Shown here: one piece after another, positions 11,640-20,500 of the stretch | Position numbering within the stretch: position 1 is the first letter of the stretch | How the letters are laid out: each line of letters opens with the position of its first letter | Assembly: GCA_963575745.1 (NCBI GenBank) | Contig: CAUYUJ010005780.1 | Coordinates: 1,030,001 to 1,060,000 of the forward strand | Length of the DNA: 30,000 nucleotides | Direction: 5' to 3' | DNA from: Prorocentrum cordatum | Lineage: Eukaryota > Sar > Dinophyceae > Prorocentrales > Prorocentraceae | The notes under the pieces: generated by a model | What the model was told of the DNA's origin: nothing | Databases searched by the model: none | Seen by the model: only the letters and a program-made list of their open reading frames with translations | Made by a program: the position numbers and the translations under genes

Positions 11640-12830
11640 GTGGCGCGCAGCTGCCGTCGTTGAGGTTCTGCGAGCGCCCGCGATGCTGAAGCATAGAATA
11701 CTGCGAGCGAAACCGTCGAATCGAAGTGCCGGAGTCGGTGGGCAAACGGATAATTTGCGCTGGTCGATTCGTGCTTGCGGCGTTGGAGCAAGGCCCGCGA
11801 TGACCGGGGTCGGCGTTGCCGCTCCGCGTCCGTCGCGTCGTGGAACGTGATCAACGGGCCAAAGTACTCCAATGTGCCAGGGCGTGGTAGCACCTCGATG
11901 TTCATGCCTGCGATGTCTGCTGCGCGCGCATGCCCTGCCTGTAAGCTTGCTGAAGTTCGTCGCGATATTGGTCTTAGCCGGGTGTGGCTCAAGATCGCGG
12001 CGCCGTGCTTTCGCGGCCACGTCGGCAGCGCGGCGAGCATGCTCGGCAGCGAGTTAAACAGCAAGCTGCTGCGAGGGTCACACTGTTTGGTGTCTCGGAG
12101 CAGGGCGACTGTTCGGCTGCGGACGTCAGTTTTCGCCGCGGCCGTCTGGCAGTGGCATGGTTGTTGGAGTATGGCCATGTAGCCTGGCTGTACGCCTTGC
12201 GCGCGGAGTGCCTGCCAAAGGCTCTCGTGGTGGACGGAGTCGAAGGCCTTCCCGGAGTCGAGTGCCGCCGCCCGCAGCCCCTGGCCCCATTCATTGGCGC
12301 GTTCACGTAGGACCTGGAACGCGTAGAAGAAATGGTCAGTCGTGGAGCGGCGAGGTCGGAATTCAGCCTGGTCGGCGGGCCGTTGCTTGCGCGGTGCGGC
12401 GTGGAGGCGGTCGTACAAGGGGCGACTATATAGTTTGCGTGGCAGTGGCATGCTGCACATTGGTCTGTAGTTGGACACATGCGTTGGGTCTCCGCTCTTG
12501 GGGAAGACGACGACCATTGCGCGCCGCCAGCTGTCTGGCGGGGGAGCACCAGGCCCGGGGGCTGCGCTGTGAAGAAGAAGCAGCGCATCCTGGAGCTTGC
12601 AAGACGCTTCTCTGAGCAGCTAAGCTGCGACACCAACGATGCACGGTGCATTTCCGCATTCGAATTGGAATACTACGTCGTGGATCTCGTCGGTCGTGAA
12701 TGCCGGGGTCGCATCGCTCTGGCGGTGGCGTCGCGACGGCGGGGGCCGCGGCACGCCAGTGGGCGCGTGCAGGGGCTCGAAGAAATCGGCGAACGCATTC
12801 GCGATGTCTGTGCGACTTGTGCACCTCTAG
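11640..12830 (-). pseudogene. Reverse transcriptase domain of the RTE relic, stop codon and lost motif C
   Basis: One frame runs from FADFFEPLHAPTGVPRP (about 12800) through FTTDEIHDVVFQFECGNAPC to a TAG stop at 12620-12622. It then continues as SWRRAMVVVFPKSGDP, SNYRPM, DQAEFRPRRSTTDH, ALDSGKAFDSVHHESLW (motif A region) and a damaged motif B (DTKQCDPRSSLLFN, where a GTKQGDP-type block is expected). The YADD/FADD block expected next is absent: the text jumps from the LLFNS block to a fragment reading HPAKTNIATNF, which lies in a different frame. It then returns to GTLEYFGPLITFHDA and NYPFAHRLRHFDSTV. Similarity to RTE-type LINE proteins is from family knowledge. Loss of the catalytic aspartates means no RT activity. 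Confidence 0.85.
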
Positions 12831-13313
12831 CCGTTGTGTCGCTTCTTGCGCGTCTTGATGTGAATGATTGACTTGAAACCACGAAATGTCGATTGCACAT
12901 GTTGTTGCCGTCTGTTCCCGTCTTGATCGCGGCTTGTGGCGTCGAGTATCCTCCTGGTGTTTGCGCTGAGCTGTCGTCGTTGGTGGCGGTCTGAACTTGG
13001 CGTTGATCGCCGTTGGAATAGGTGCCGCTGCAGTCGTCGTTGTAGCTGGTCTTCTTTAGGCGCGCGAGTGCCTGTCTGAATTGGCTCGTTGGTCGCAAAG
13101 GAGCTGTGGCGTGCATCAAATGCCGACTGAAGGGCCACGCGCTCGATGTAGCTGCCGAGTGCGTTTGGCGTGGAAGTGCGGAGGTAAACTTGCAAGCTGT
13201 GCTGCTGCTGGCGATGGTAGTCCTCGATGTTCGCGTTCTTCCATGATGTCGCGCTGGCTGCGCAGGTCGGCTTGGTTCGTCGCGAGGTCTTCCGTCGCGT
13301 GGAATTGGCTCGG

Positions 13314-14120
13314 TCGCGATCGGGGGCAGACGAAGGCGCGCTTCGACTGGAGGTCGACGCGGCTGTTGGCTACAGAATTGGCGCACTGTCGGAACATGGA
13401 TCGGTCGAGTATGATGTCGTTGACCTGATCGTTGTCCTTCAATCCTCGCATGCGCGCTATATTCTTGTCTGGTCTCTTCTGGAAGAAGGCGCCAGTGACT
13501 ACTTAGCCATCTTGCGCAGCCCAATGACGGAGCCACTGTCCTCCCGCCGTCTGGTCGCCGCATGTGCGTCGGCCGACTGGACATGAAATGGCATGGCGTG
13601 TTCCGTTGTGTCTGTCGTCGTCGTTGTTGTCGTCGTCGCAGTCAGCGTCAAGCTCGATCGGTTCGTTCCCCATTTTGGCGTTGAAGTCTCCGCCGGTTAT
13701 CATGCGGCGCCTGGACTTGACGCAGCGTTGGTGTAGATCGCGCAGGGCGTCGCGCATTCTCTGCGCGCGATTGTCGGCGCGCCCGGGGCGAGGGAAGTAA
13801 GAAGTCACCGACGTCATTCGTAGATTTCCTCGCTGCGCTGTTAAGGAAGCCAGTCGCGGTCCCATTGTCTGAAATTGGGCGGCGCGTTTGCGCCGTCGTC
13901 TGTGCGCGACGATTGCGTCGCCGCGGGGAGACTGCGCGCTGCCCGAGCCCGCAAATAGGTGGCCATTGCGCGTCGCCCATACTTCGCGCGATCGGGTTCT
14001 CCAAGTGTCATTGGAGATGAGAAAATCACGACGCTGGCGTCGTAGTTCTTCGAATAGCTCAGCGAGGCGGTCGTCGAAGAGAGACGTGGTATTCTCGCGC
14101 AGCATAGTTGCATCCACGCG
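13314..14120 (-). pseudogene. AP-endonuclease (EEP) domain of the RTE relic, with in-frame TAA
   Basis: The EEP fold nicks target DNA for target-primed reverse transcription in non-LTR elements. Visible pieces in order are MLRENTTSLFDDRLAELFEE, a diverged catalytic block ISNDTWR (the family usually has an SETW-type Glu; here Asn-Asp), NGHLFAGSG, TSYFPRPGRAD, ITGGDFNAKMG with the DFN catalytic pair, then FFQKRPDKN and NDIILDRSM where an IDY/ILID motif is expected, then DLQSKRAF where an SDHR-type motif is expected. A TAA stop interrupts the same frame at 13503-13505, so the domain spans two ORFs of one frame. The missing Glu and His motifs and the stop indicate an inactive copy. Confidence 0.75.
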
Positions 14121-14585
14121 CTGAAGATGAAAGACACGGGGCGACGGCGATGGCGGTAGCTGTCTGTCGCGAGGTCGCAGCGTCAGCGGCCCCTTCGAGG
14201 ATGTAGTCGGAGTTGTTGTCAGTAGTAATGCGTCAGGTCGAGGTGTCGTCGCGGCCGCGGGCGCCGGTTGCAGCCGCGCTGTTTGCGTGCGCGCGGGTGC
14301 GTCGCCGCCGACGCGGGTGCAGCGCAGTCGCCCGCCGCCCATGCTGCGTGGTTGCCGCCGTCGTTCGGCGATCGTCGACGTCGCGTTCCTCTCCGCGGTC
14401 GGCCCCGGATTCGCGGCGGTTTTGCGCGGGTGAAATTAAATATGAAAGCGATGGCTGGGCCCGAATTGAGTTGGGGAAAACTGAAAACTCACTGGTAATG
14501 CCATCTAGTGCCCACGCCCCCTTTCCCCCAGGACAGCGACCCAGCGGTCCCTGCTCGCGTCTTCTCGCAGTCTGCGCCCTCAATG

Positions 14586-15440
14586 TTATGGGGGCGGTTT
14601 GGCCCTCCATGCACTCGTAGATACAATGGCTTTGCACTGGGTGTCCATCCCGTAGCCGCGGAACAGCAAGTCGCCGTCTGCCGCCGTCGCGGCCTCAAGT
14701 TGCGCGAGCGCTCTCGAGGAATTGCTCAAACTGTCTACGTGGACGTCTCTCAGGACGATTCTCAGGTCGCGGATCAAGAGGCACTTCGCGAAGCCGCGCT
14801 GCATGCAGATGGCGCGCTGCTGGCGAGTGAGGTCGTCGACGGATCGCAGTGGTTTCGTTGTTCTTGAAACTGTCGGTTGCTTGTCGCGCAGGATCTTCTC
14901 GCGGCCGCGCTTGCCGGCGACGGTCGCGAATTCGAATGCGCCGGACATGGGCGGGCCCATGGTGCGCTCGACGTTCTGGATCCGGTCGTCGATGCCGGTG
15001 TCAGTGGCCAGCTCAGGGAAGAAGTCATCGACGTCGACCTCGGGCGTGATCTGCGGGGAGCCGAATGCCGCGGCTGATCGCCGGCATGGTTGATGCTGAT
15101 GTTGCCGTGGCACCGTTGGTGCCGATCTTCATCTTGTCCATGTCCCTCTTCCGCGGAGTCATCTGCTGCGTGGTGCTGTCGCGCTGCTTGCTCATATTCT
15201 CGATCTCCGTCTCGGCGTCCGTGTGGCGGGCGCCGATCCGATTCCGCAAGATATCGAACTCTGCCTGCTGGGGGGCGTCGCTCCGGGCGAACATCTCCCG
15301 CGTCTGGGCGCAGGTGAAGTTGGCAAGCGCCATCTGCGATGCGTCGAGCTGCTCTTCTTGGTTTACATTCTCCACGTTGGAATCCTCGCCGATTGGCTGG
15401 ATCTTGCGAGCTGGCGACCTACCGACGTCGATCGGGTCAT
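14586..15440 (-). pseudogene. Possible ORF1-like upstream coding region of the RTE relic, frameshifted
   Basis: Two frames together give protein-like sequence. From about 15400 to 15080 one frame has a helical, charged segment (for example FDILRNRIGARH and ETEIENMSKQRD) of coiled-coil character. From about 15080 to 14586 a second frame continues with ITPEVDVDDFFPELATDTG and later CLLIRDLRIVLRDVHVDSL. A frame change near 15075 is needed to join them. I do not recognise a domain. Position directly upstream of the endonuclease on the same strand suggests an ORF1 or N-terminal region of the LINE, but it could be an unrelated fragment. Confidence 0.35.
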
Positions 15441-15683
15441 CCGTGGAGAAGCCATGCCTGCTCGCAGTTCGAAAGCGAAAACGGTGCCGGTGAGTTGGCA
15501 AGGATCTCCCGTGAATGGGCCCTGGCAAGTCGACTGGGATCCCCAGTGAATTGACTGACGACGAGATGGTTGGCGACGAGATGCTCGAGCCCTGCGCCAA
15601 AAGCAACTTCGGCAAATTGATGCCGAGCCGGAAAATCCGGCAAGCCCCGCGACAGCGGACGCGAGGGCCACCCCCGCCCGACG

Positions 15684-15775
<92 letters not shown>
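15684..15775. repeat. Poly(A) tract, about 92 bases
   Basis: An uninterrupted A run on the + strand. It could be a true homopolymer, a retroposed poly(A) tail in + orientation, or a mis-sized run from assembly. It lies at the upstream (5') side of the minus-strand RTE relic, so it is not that element's own 3' tail. Confidence 0.95.
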
Positions 15776-15777
<2 letters not shown>

Positions 15778-15854
15778 AAACAACAGCGACGCAACGGGCG
15801 GGGGGCGAGGCAGACTTCGCTGTTATCTCCGGTCGGCCTGATTTGTTTTTAAAA

Positions 15855-15857
<3 letters not shown>

Positions 15858-15887
<30 letters not shown>
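15858..15887. repeat. Poly(A) tract, about 30 bases
   Basis: A second A run preceded by TTTTTAAAATAT, about 82 bp beyond the end of the first. The two A tracts have the same orientation. Confidence 0.95.
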
Positions 15888-15888
<1 letters not shown>

Positions 15889-15963
15889 ATGGGACCCTTG
15901 AGAATCCGTCAGGATCACGCCTCCCACGGGCATTCGCGTCTCCGCCCGGGCGGCGCAACGAAG

Positions 15964-15964
15964 G

Positions 15965-16040
<76 letters not shown>
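15964..16040. repeat. (GA)n dinucleotide microsatellite
   Basis: About 38 GA units with one GAAAG interruption near 16027. The Glu/Arg and Leu/Ser frames across it are repeat artefacts. Confidence 0.95.
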
Positions 16041-16406
16041 CCGGACAAGTAGGCGGACCAGGGTCCGTCCGCGAGGCGCACTGCGGTGCGACAACTCGCC
16101 AAACACTATTTGCGGCGGTGCAGCCTTGAGATACGAGGGCGGGCAACAAACCCCCTCCCCCGGCGCAATGCGAGAGACGCTACAGACGGCGGACAGACGG
16201 TGAAGATCTCACGTGTCAGACCGCGTGACGAAGAAGGCCCCAACAAGAAAGGCGACGTGCTGACACGTGGCTAGGCGGCTTGGCAGACCGCCAGTTGGGC
16301 GCTTGGCCGCAACGCGGCGCGCAGGGACGGGGCACCCCCCGCCCCCACGCCCTGACACCGTGGACGCGGGGCCACGCGTACACACGGGCAGGCAGAATGG
16401 CGGAGA
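16041..16406. other. Spacer downstream of the large minus-strand element; no gene seen
   Basis: Between the (GA)n tract and the stop codon of the last minus-strand frame. It is unique GC-rich sequence. No A-rich tail of the minus-strand element (a T run on +) is visible, so its 3' end cannot be placed. Confidence 0.4.
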
Positions 16407-17573
16407 TTAGCGCGGGGCACCAGGCGGAGCGCCGCGGAGCGATGACAGCATAGCATGGAGGGTGAGTGGCGGCGCAGCACCATCGGGCGAGGGTGTAAGC
16501 AGCTCGGCGAAGGCACGCCCGGCGCGGTGGAGGCGCTGGAGCAGAGGGCCTTGACGGGCTTGAGCAGCGGCAAGGTCGGCGGCGAGAGCAGCACACCTCT
16601 GCTGAAGAGCGGCCATAGACTGGGACAGCTCGGTTTCGCGGTCGGTGAGGGGCGGCTGCTCTGTGCCTGCGGCCGCGGGCCTCGTGGCAGGGACGAGGTC
16701 ATCGGTGCGCCTGGCCAGGTGGTGGACCAGCGCGGTGCGGCGATCCGTGTGCTGGCGACCGTCGCCCTTGAGAGGCGACTGGAGGGCAACACGCGGTCCC
16801 AGGGCTGAAGCCGCTAGGGCCACGCCCCGTGAAGACGGAGGAGCCGCAGCCTCGCACCCAGCAACAGTAAAAGCGTGGACGGGGTGCGACGGCCTGACTG
16901 GCTCGGTGCCCTGCGGGGGGGCTGGAGCCGCCCCCGCGGGCTGGCGCTGGTGGGGGGACGGGGTGGGTGGCACGGGGGGACCAATCATGATGCCGTGCGA
17001 GGGCTCGGAGGTCGGCCGCGTGGTCGGGTGGCGTCTCGATGGAGCGGCATCGTCGGCAGCGTGGGGTGTCGGCGGGGCGTCGTCTATGCTGCCACTCAAT
17101 CCGAGGGGATCATAAAGGTCCTCGTCGGCGTCTTGACGGTGAGCGACGTCATCATGTGGGTGCGATGTCGCTCTCGGTGGCGGAGTCGAGGTGGGCGTCG
17201 AGAGGCTGCCCGACGGGGCAGGGTTGGCGCTGGCTGGGCCGTCGTCCAAGAAGTCTAATCCCCCGCCGAAGCCGAACGGGTCGTCCTCCTGTTCGTCGAG
17301 CATCGCCCGTTGGGCCTCGGCCCAGAGCTCATCCGGGTTCTGCGGGATGTATGGTCCAGCCGCGGGTGGTGCCTGGTCCGACAGCAGGGGGTTCGGTTCC
17401 ATTTTGCTGAGTTCCGCTGCTGTAAACCCAGCCCTGCGGTGTGGGAGCGGCAGAGTACGGTGTCTGCGCTCGTAGATAGCGACAGCGACCCCATGAAGCA
17501 CGGTCGCTTGGCGATGTCGTGTTTTGGCAGCTTCAACAATGTCGTCGGGCGAGGTTGTGCGTGTGCGTGCGTG
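16407..17573 (-). CDS. C-terminal extension of ORF-C in a shifted frame
   Basis: Just before ORF-C stops, a second frame takes over with protein-like sequence: SPDDIVEAAKTRHRQATVLH, VAVAIYERRHRTLPLPHRRA, TAAELSKMEPNPLLSD. It has no natural start codon at the junction, so it is best read as a continuation of ORF-C after an indel in the GTGC/CACG repeat at about 17558-17574. The middle is acidic and Gly/Pro/Asp-rich (DDPFGFGGGLDFLDDG; DEDLYDPLGLSGSIDD). The end is a predicted coiled coil (ETELSQSMAALQQRCAALAA). No enzymatic motif is seen. It could serve in nucleic-acid binding or multimerisation, which is inference. Hairpin elements interrupt it at 16795 and 16910. Confidence 0.6.
   Translation of the reverse strand, partial: HARTRTTSPDDIVEAAKTRHRQATVLHGVAVAIYERRHRTLPLPHRRAGFTAAELSKMEPNPLLSDQAPPAAGPYIPQNPDELWAEAQRAMLDEQEDDPFGFGGGLDFLDDGPASANPAPSGSLSTPTSTPPPRATSHPHDDVAHRQDADEDLYDPLGLSGSIDDAPPTPHAADDAAPSRRHPTTRPTSEPSHGIMIGPPVPPTPSPHQRQPAGAAPAPPQGTEPVRPSHPVHAFTVAGCEAAAPPSSRGVALAASALGPRVALQSPLKGDGRQHTDRRTALVHHLARRTDDLVPATRPAAAGTEQPPLTDRETELSQSMAALQQRCAALAADLAAAQARQGPLLQRLHRAGRAFAELLTPSPDGAAPPLTLHAMLSSLRGAPPGAPR
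16795..16821 (+). repeat. Hairpin element HP1
   Basis: Core GGC-TGAA-GCC-G at 16803-16813. The outer arm CCCAG pairs with CTAGGG with one bulged A, and GG/CC closes outside. The minus-strand product reads AASALGP. Confidence 0.75.
16910..16940 (+). repeat. Hairpin element HP2
   Basis: Core GGC-TGGA-GCC-G at 16920-16930. The outer arm is 10 bp (CCTGCGGGGG with CCCCCGCGGG, one G-T wobble). The minus-strand product reads PAGAAPAPP. Confidence 0.8.
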
Positions 17574-20500
17574 CCGCCGCTGTGGCAAGGGCGTCGGCCT
17601 GACGGTTGAACTCCTCCGCGATGGGCCCGATGAGCCCAAGGTCGATGCCCAGGTCTCCCAGGTGGCTGGCGATTTTTTCGACGCGAAACATGTTGGGCTT
17701 GGCCATAACACATCGGTGGATCTTTTCCCAGAGCTCCGCGTGCGTGCCCTGCGGCGCTGGATGTCCGTCGATGATGCTTTGGAACCCATCGACCACCGCC
17801 TGGTTGTCCACGAAAACGTGCACGGGCCGTTCGGCACATGCCGTAAGGTGGACAATGGCGAGGGTCTCCGCAACCTGGGCGTTCTGCGTTAGGCCGTGAA
17901 CGCGTGCACTGTAGTTCATGCGGTGGTCGATGCCGTAGTAGACGCCGTAGCCCGCTCGTGCTAGCAATGGGATGGCTTGGTTGGTGCACGCACCGTCCGT
18001 GGCAGCATAGACCCATGTCCAACCAGTGTCGTAGTCAAGGTAGGTGGTGTAGGTGTCCTGGGCTGAAGCCGCAGGATCACCCTCGGGGGAGGGCCGCGGA
18101 ATGGGCTGTGGCAGCGGGTCCCTCGCGAGGTCGGCCTGCAGGTCGAGGAGGGCTGGGTCTTCGTCGAAGAGCCCGCAGTGTCTTGTGTGCGGCGGAAGAC
18201 GGGCCCACTGGTCGTCACTGATGAGGGTGGTGAGAGGGAGTCTTTCTCGGGCCCAGCACTTACAGTCGCGGACAGTGTGCTCCTGAGTTTCCTCTTCCTC
18301 GTCACAGTAGCGGCACATGGGGCTGGGGTCTGCCGACGTGTTTGATCGGGATCGTCGCTGTTGGGTGTGGTCCCCGCCCGACAGGTAGTTCAGAAGGAGC
18401 GCCAGCTGCCAGGCAGTGCATTTGGCTGCTCCTTTAGTTCGCGCGAGCCACGTGCTGGCGAAGAGGTCAAGGCCCTGTCTGACAGAGGCGAGGTAGCCAA
18501 GGTCGTGTCGCCGTGGCTTGATCCTCCGCAGAAATGCCCTGCGTTGTGAGGCCCGCAGCATGTGCAGGAAGGCGTTTTGGGGTAAATTCAGCCAGCTGAT
18601 CGGGCAGCCCCAGTCGTCGTACATGATGCCAAATGTGGGCCAGGTCCATCGGAGCTGCTGTAGCGACTGGACGAGTCGCCCGACGGGTCCTCCACCAAAC
18701 AGGGTCTGGACGTGGTGTTGGAGGTCTCTGGCGAGCCCGCAGAGTGTAACGTCGCGGTTAACCTGTCGCCGCAGGCACAGGAATGCTTCACGCTGCGTGA
18801 TGGCGTCGATCTCAAGGGCGTGTCCCGGCACGCACACGGCCATGAGAGTCCAGAACTCGACCCACTTGTTCCCCTTGGGGCGGATAGCCGCCTTGAGGGC
18901 GTGGTTGTAGGCAGTCTTGGCTGGGCCTGATGGTGCTTGGATGTCGGTGCCCGTGGTGCAGACGCTGGCGGCCAGGGATCGGGCGTGCCGCGCCTTGATA
19001 AGCATCGGCGACGGGAGCTTGCCAATGCGCGGCAGGCGGATAGTCGCCCTCCGTACACGGGCGTCTGCGGTGGCCGTGAGGTTAAGCGCGGCTGGAGCCG
19101 GCGCTGCCTCAGCGTTGATGTAACTCCCGACGAGCTTGAAGGAATCGACCACACGTAGGGGGCGATCCGCCAGCGTGAGCTGGGTAACGGCGGCGTGAAG
19201 CTCGTCGGTGAGCGCCCACCCTGCCACTTTACCAGGGTGAATGCGTTGACCTGAGAATCGATCAAACTTGGCGGTTTCGTCGAGAGATTTCTGCAGCTCA
19301 GAAGCGGTGTGGGTAGTGGAGTTGCTGTCGTCAACGAAGGTAGTGCTGAGTGATCGAGGAACGTATCGGTGCTGCCTCTTTGTCCACACGCACATGAGCA
19401 GCTTGATGTCATCCAGGGACCACGAGCTGCCCTGGAGGTGACCGTTTGTCCTGGCCAGGTCCCTGGAGTACGCTCCGTTCATGCGGATGTAGCGTTTGTG
19501 GTGTCTGTAGAAATTTCGGCGGACAGTAACGATGTCTTGTGGACACCCCGCGTGCAGCGCAAGGTTTAGACAGATGTCCGTGATGAGGTAGTCGAAGCAC
19601 TTCTGTCGGTCAAGGGCAGCTCCAGCTAAGGGGAGGAGTAAAGTCCTGGCGTGTTCGATGCGCAGGGCGAGAGAGGTGCTGACATCCCCAATGGTGGCTT
19701 TGGGAACAGCGCCGAAGCTCGTGGCATGGGTCCATCCTTGCCGCCAGGTCGTGAGGCTACGGTAGGCTGGCGCTTCCCACGCATACATCCATACGGAAAG
19801 AACCGAGAGAAGTCGTTGGTCCGTCGGGAGTTCCCCTCGGCCTTTTCGGAGGCACGGGTTTGGCACGTGCAGGAGGGGCTCGGGGATGGTGCCAGTGCGT
19901 TGCATAGCACGTAAGACGCTGGCGAAGAGGCGAAGGATGTCGTCGGGTAACTCCTTAGCCTCCTTAGTTGTCCAGCCGTCGAGTCCCCCCGCGCGGCGCG
20001 GTGAACGGGTGCGAATGAAGTGGATGAGTTGGTCGTCGGTGAGGTGGAAAGGGGCTGCTGGTGATGGCGTAGGCAGCTCTTGTCGGTATTCGTCGTAGAA
20101 GTCCGCCCACGTCGGCATAGCTTCGGCGTCATGGCCCGCGCGAGCGCGGTACCTGCCCAAGATGGGCTCCCAGGTGTCGACCATGAGCTTAAGCATGTCT
20201 TTGGTGTTGGCAACAATAGCGTTGGCGGGGAGGGCGTCGGGAACCTGGGCAGGTGGTGGGTCACGAGTGTGGCCGTCGTCGTTGTCCGTGTCGAGCGAAC
20301 TACCGTCGCTGGGGCTGAAGCCGCCGGCGTCGGTGTCGGCATCACTATCGTCCGTGCTAGCTTGGTCAGGGTTGAAGGCGGTGGTGTCGCAGTGGAGCTG
20401 TGCATCGTCGGGAGTGGTAGGCGTGCGGAGATACGCCGTGGGCGAGCAGTCGGCAGCCCGTGCGTATATGGCCGCCTTTCGCCCGCTTGGCTCGCGGACA

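Larger units (their letters stand above)
11000..15440 (-). mobile_element. Decayed RTE-like non-LTR retrotransposon
   Basis: Read on the minus strand, this stretch gives in order a possible ORF1-like region (about 15440-14586), an AP-endonuclease domain (about 14120-13314), a linker, a reverse transcriptase with an RTE/L1-like signature (about 12830-11640) and C-terminal fragments (about 11440-11000). The identity rests on residues such as ITGGDFNAKMG, SNYRPM, DQAEFRPRRSTTDH, KAFDSVHHESLWQAL and GTLEYFGPLITF. It carries several in-frame stops and frameshifts, and RT motif C is gone, so it cannot be autonomous. It reads in the same direction as the much better preserved element at 16407-30000 but belongs to a different LINE type and has no hairpin elements. 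Confidence 0.8.

Noticed and set aside
17394-17412. Resemblance of TTCCATTTTGCTGAG to the dinoflagellate spliced-leader sequence (reverse orientation)
   Set aside because: Match is partial, has a missing base, and lies inside the coding frame of the ORF-C extension.
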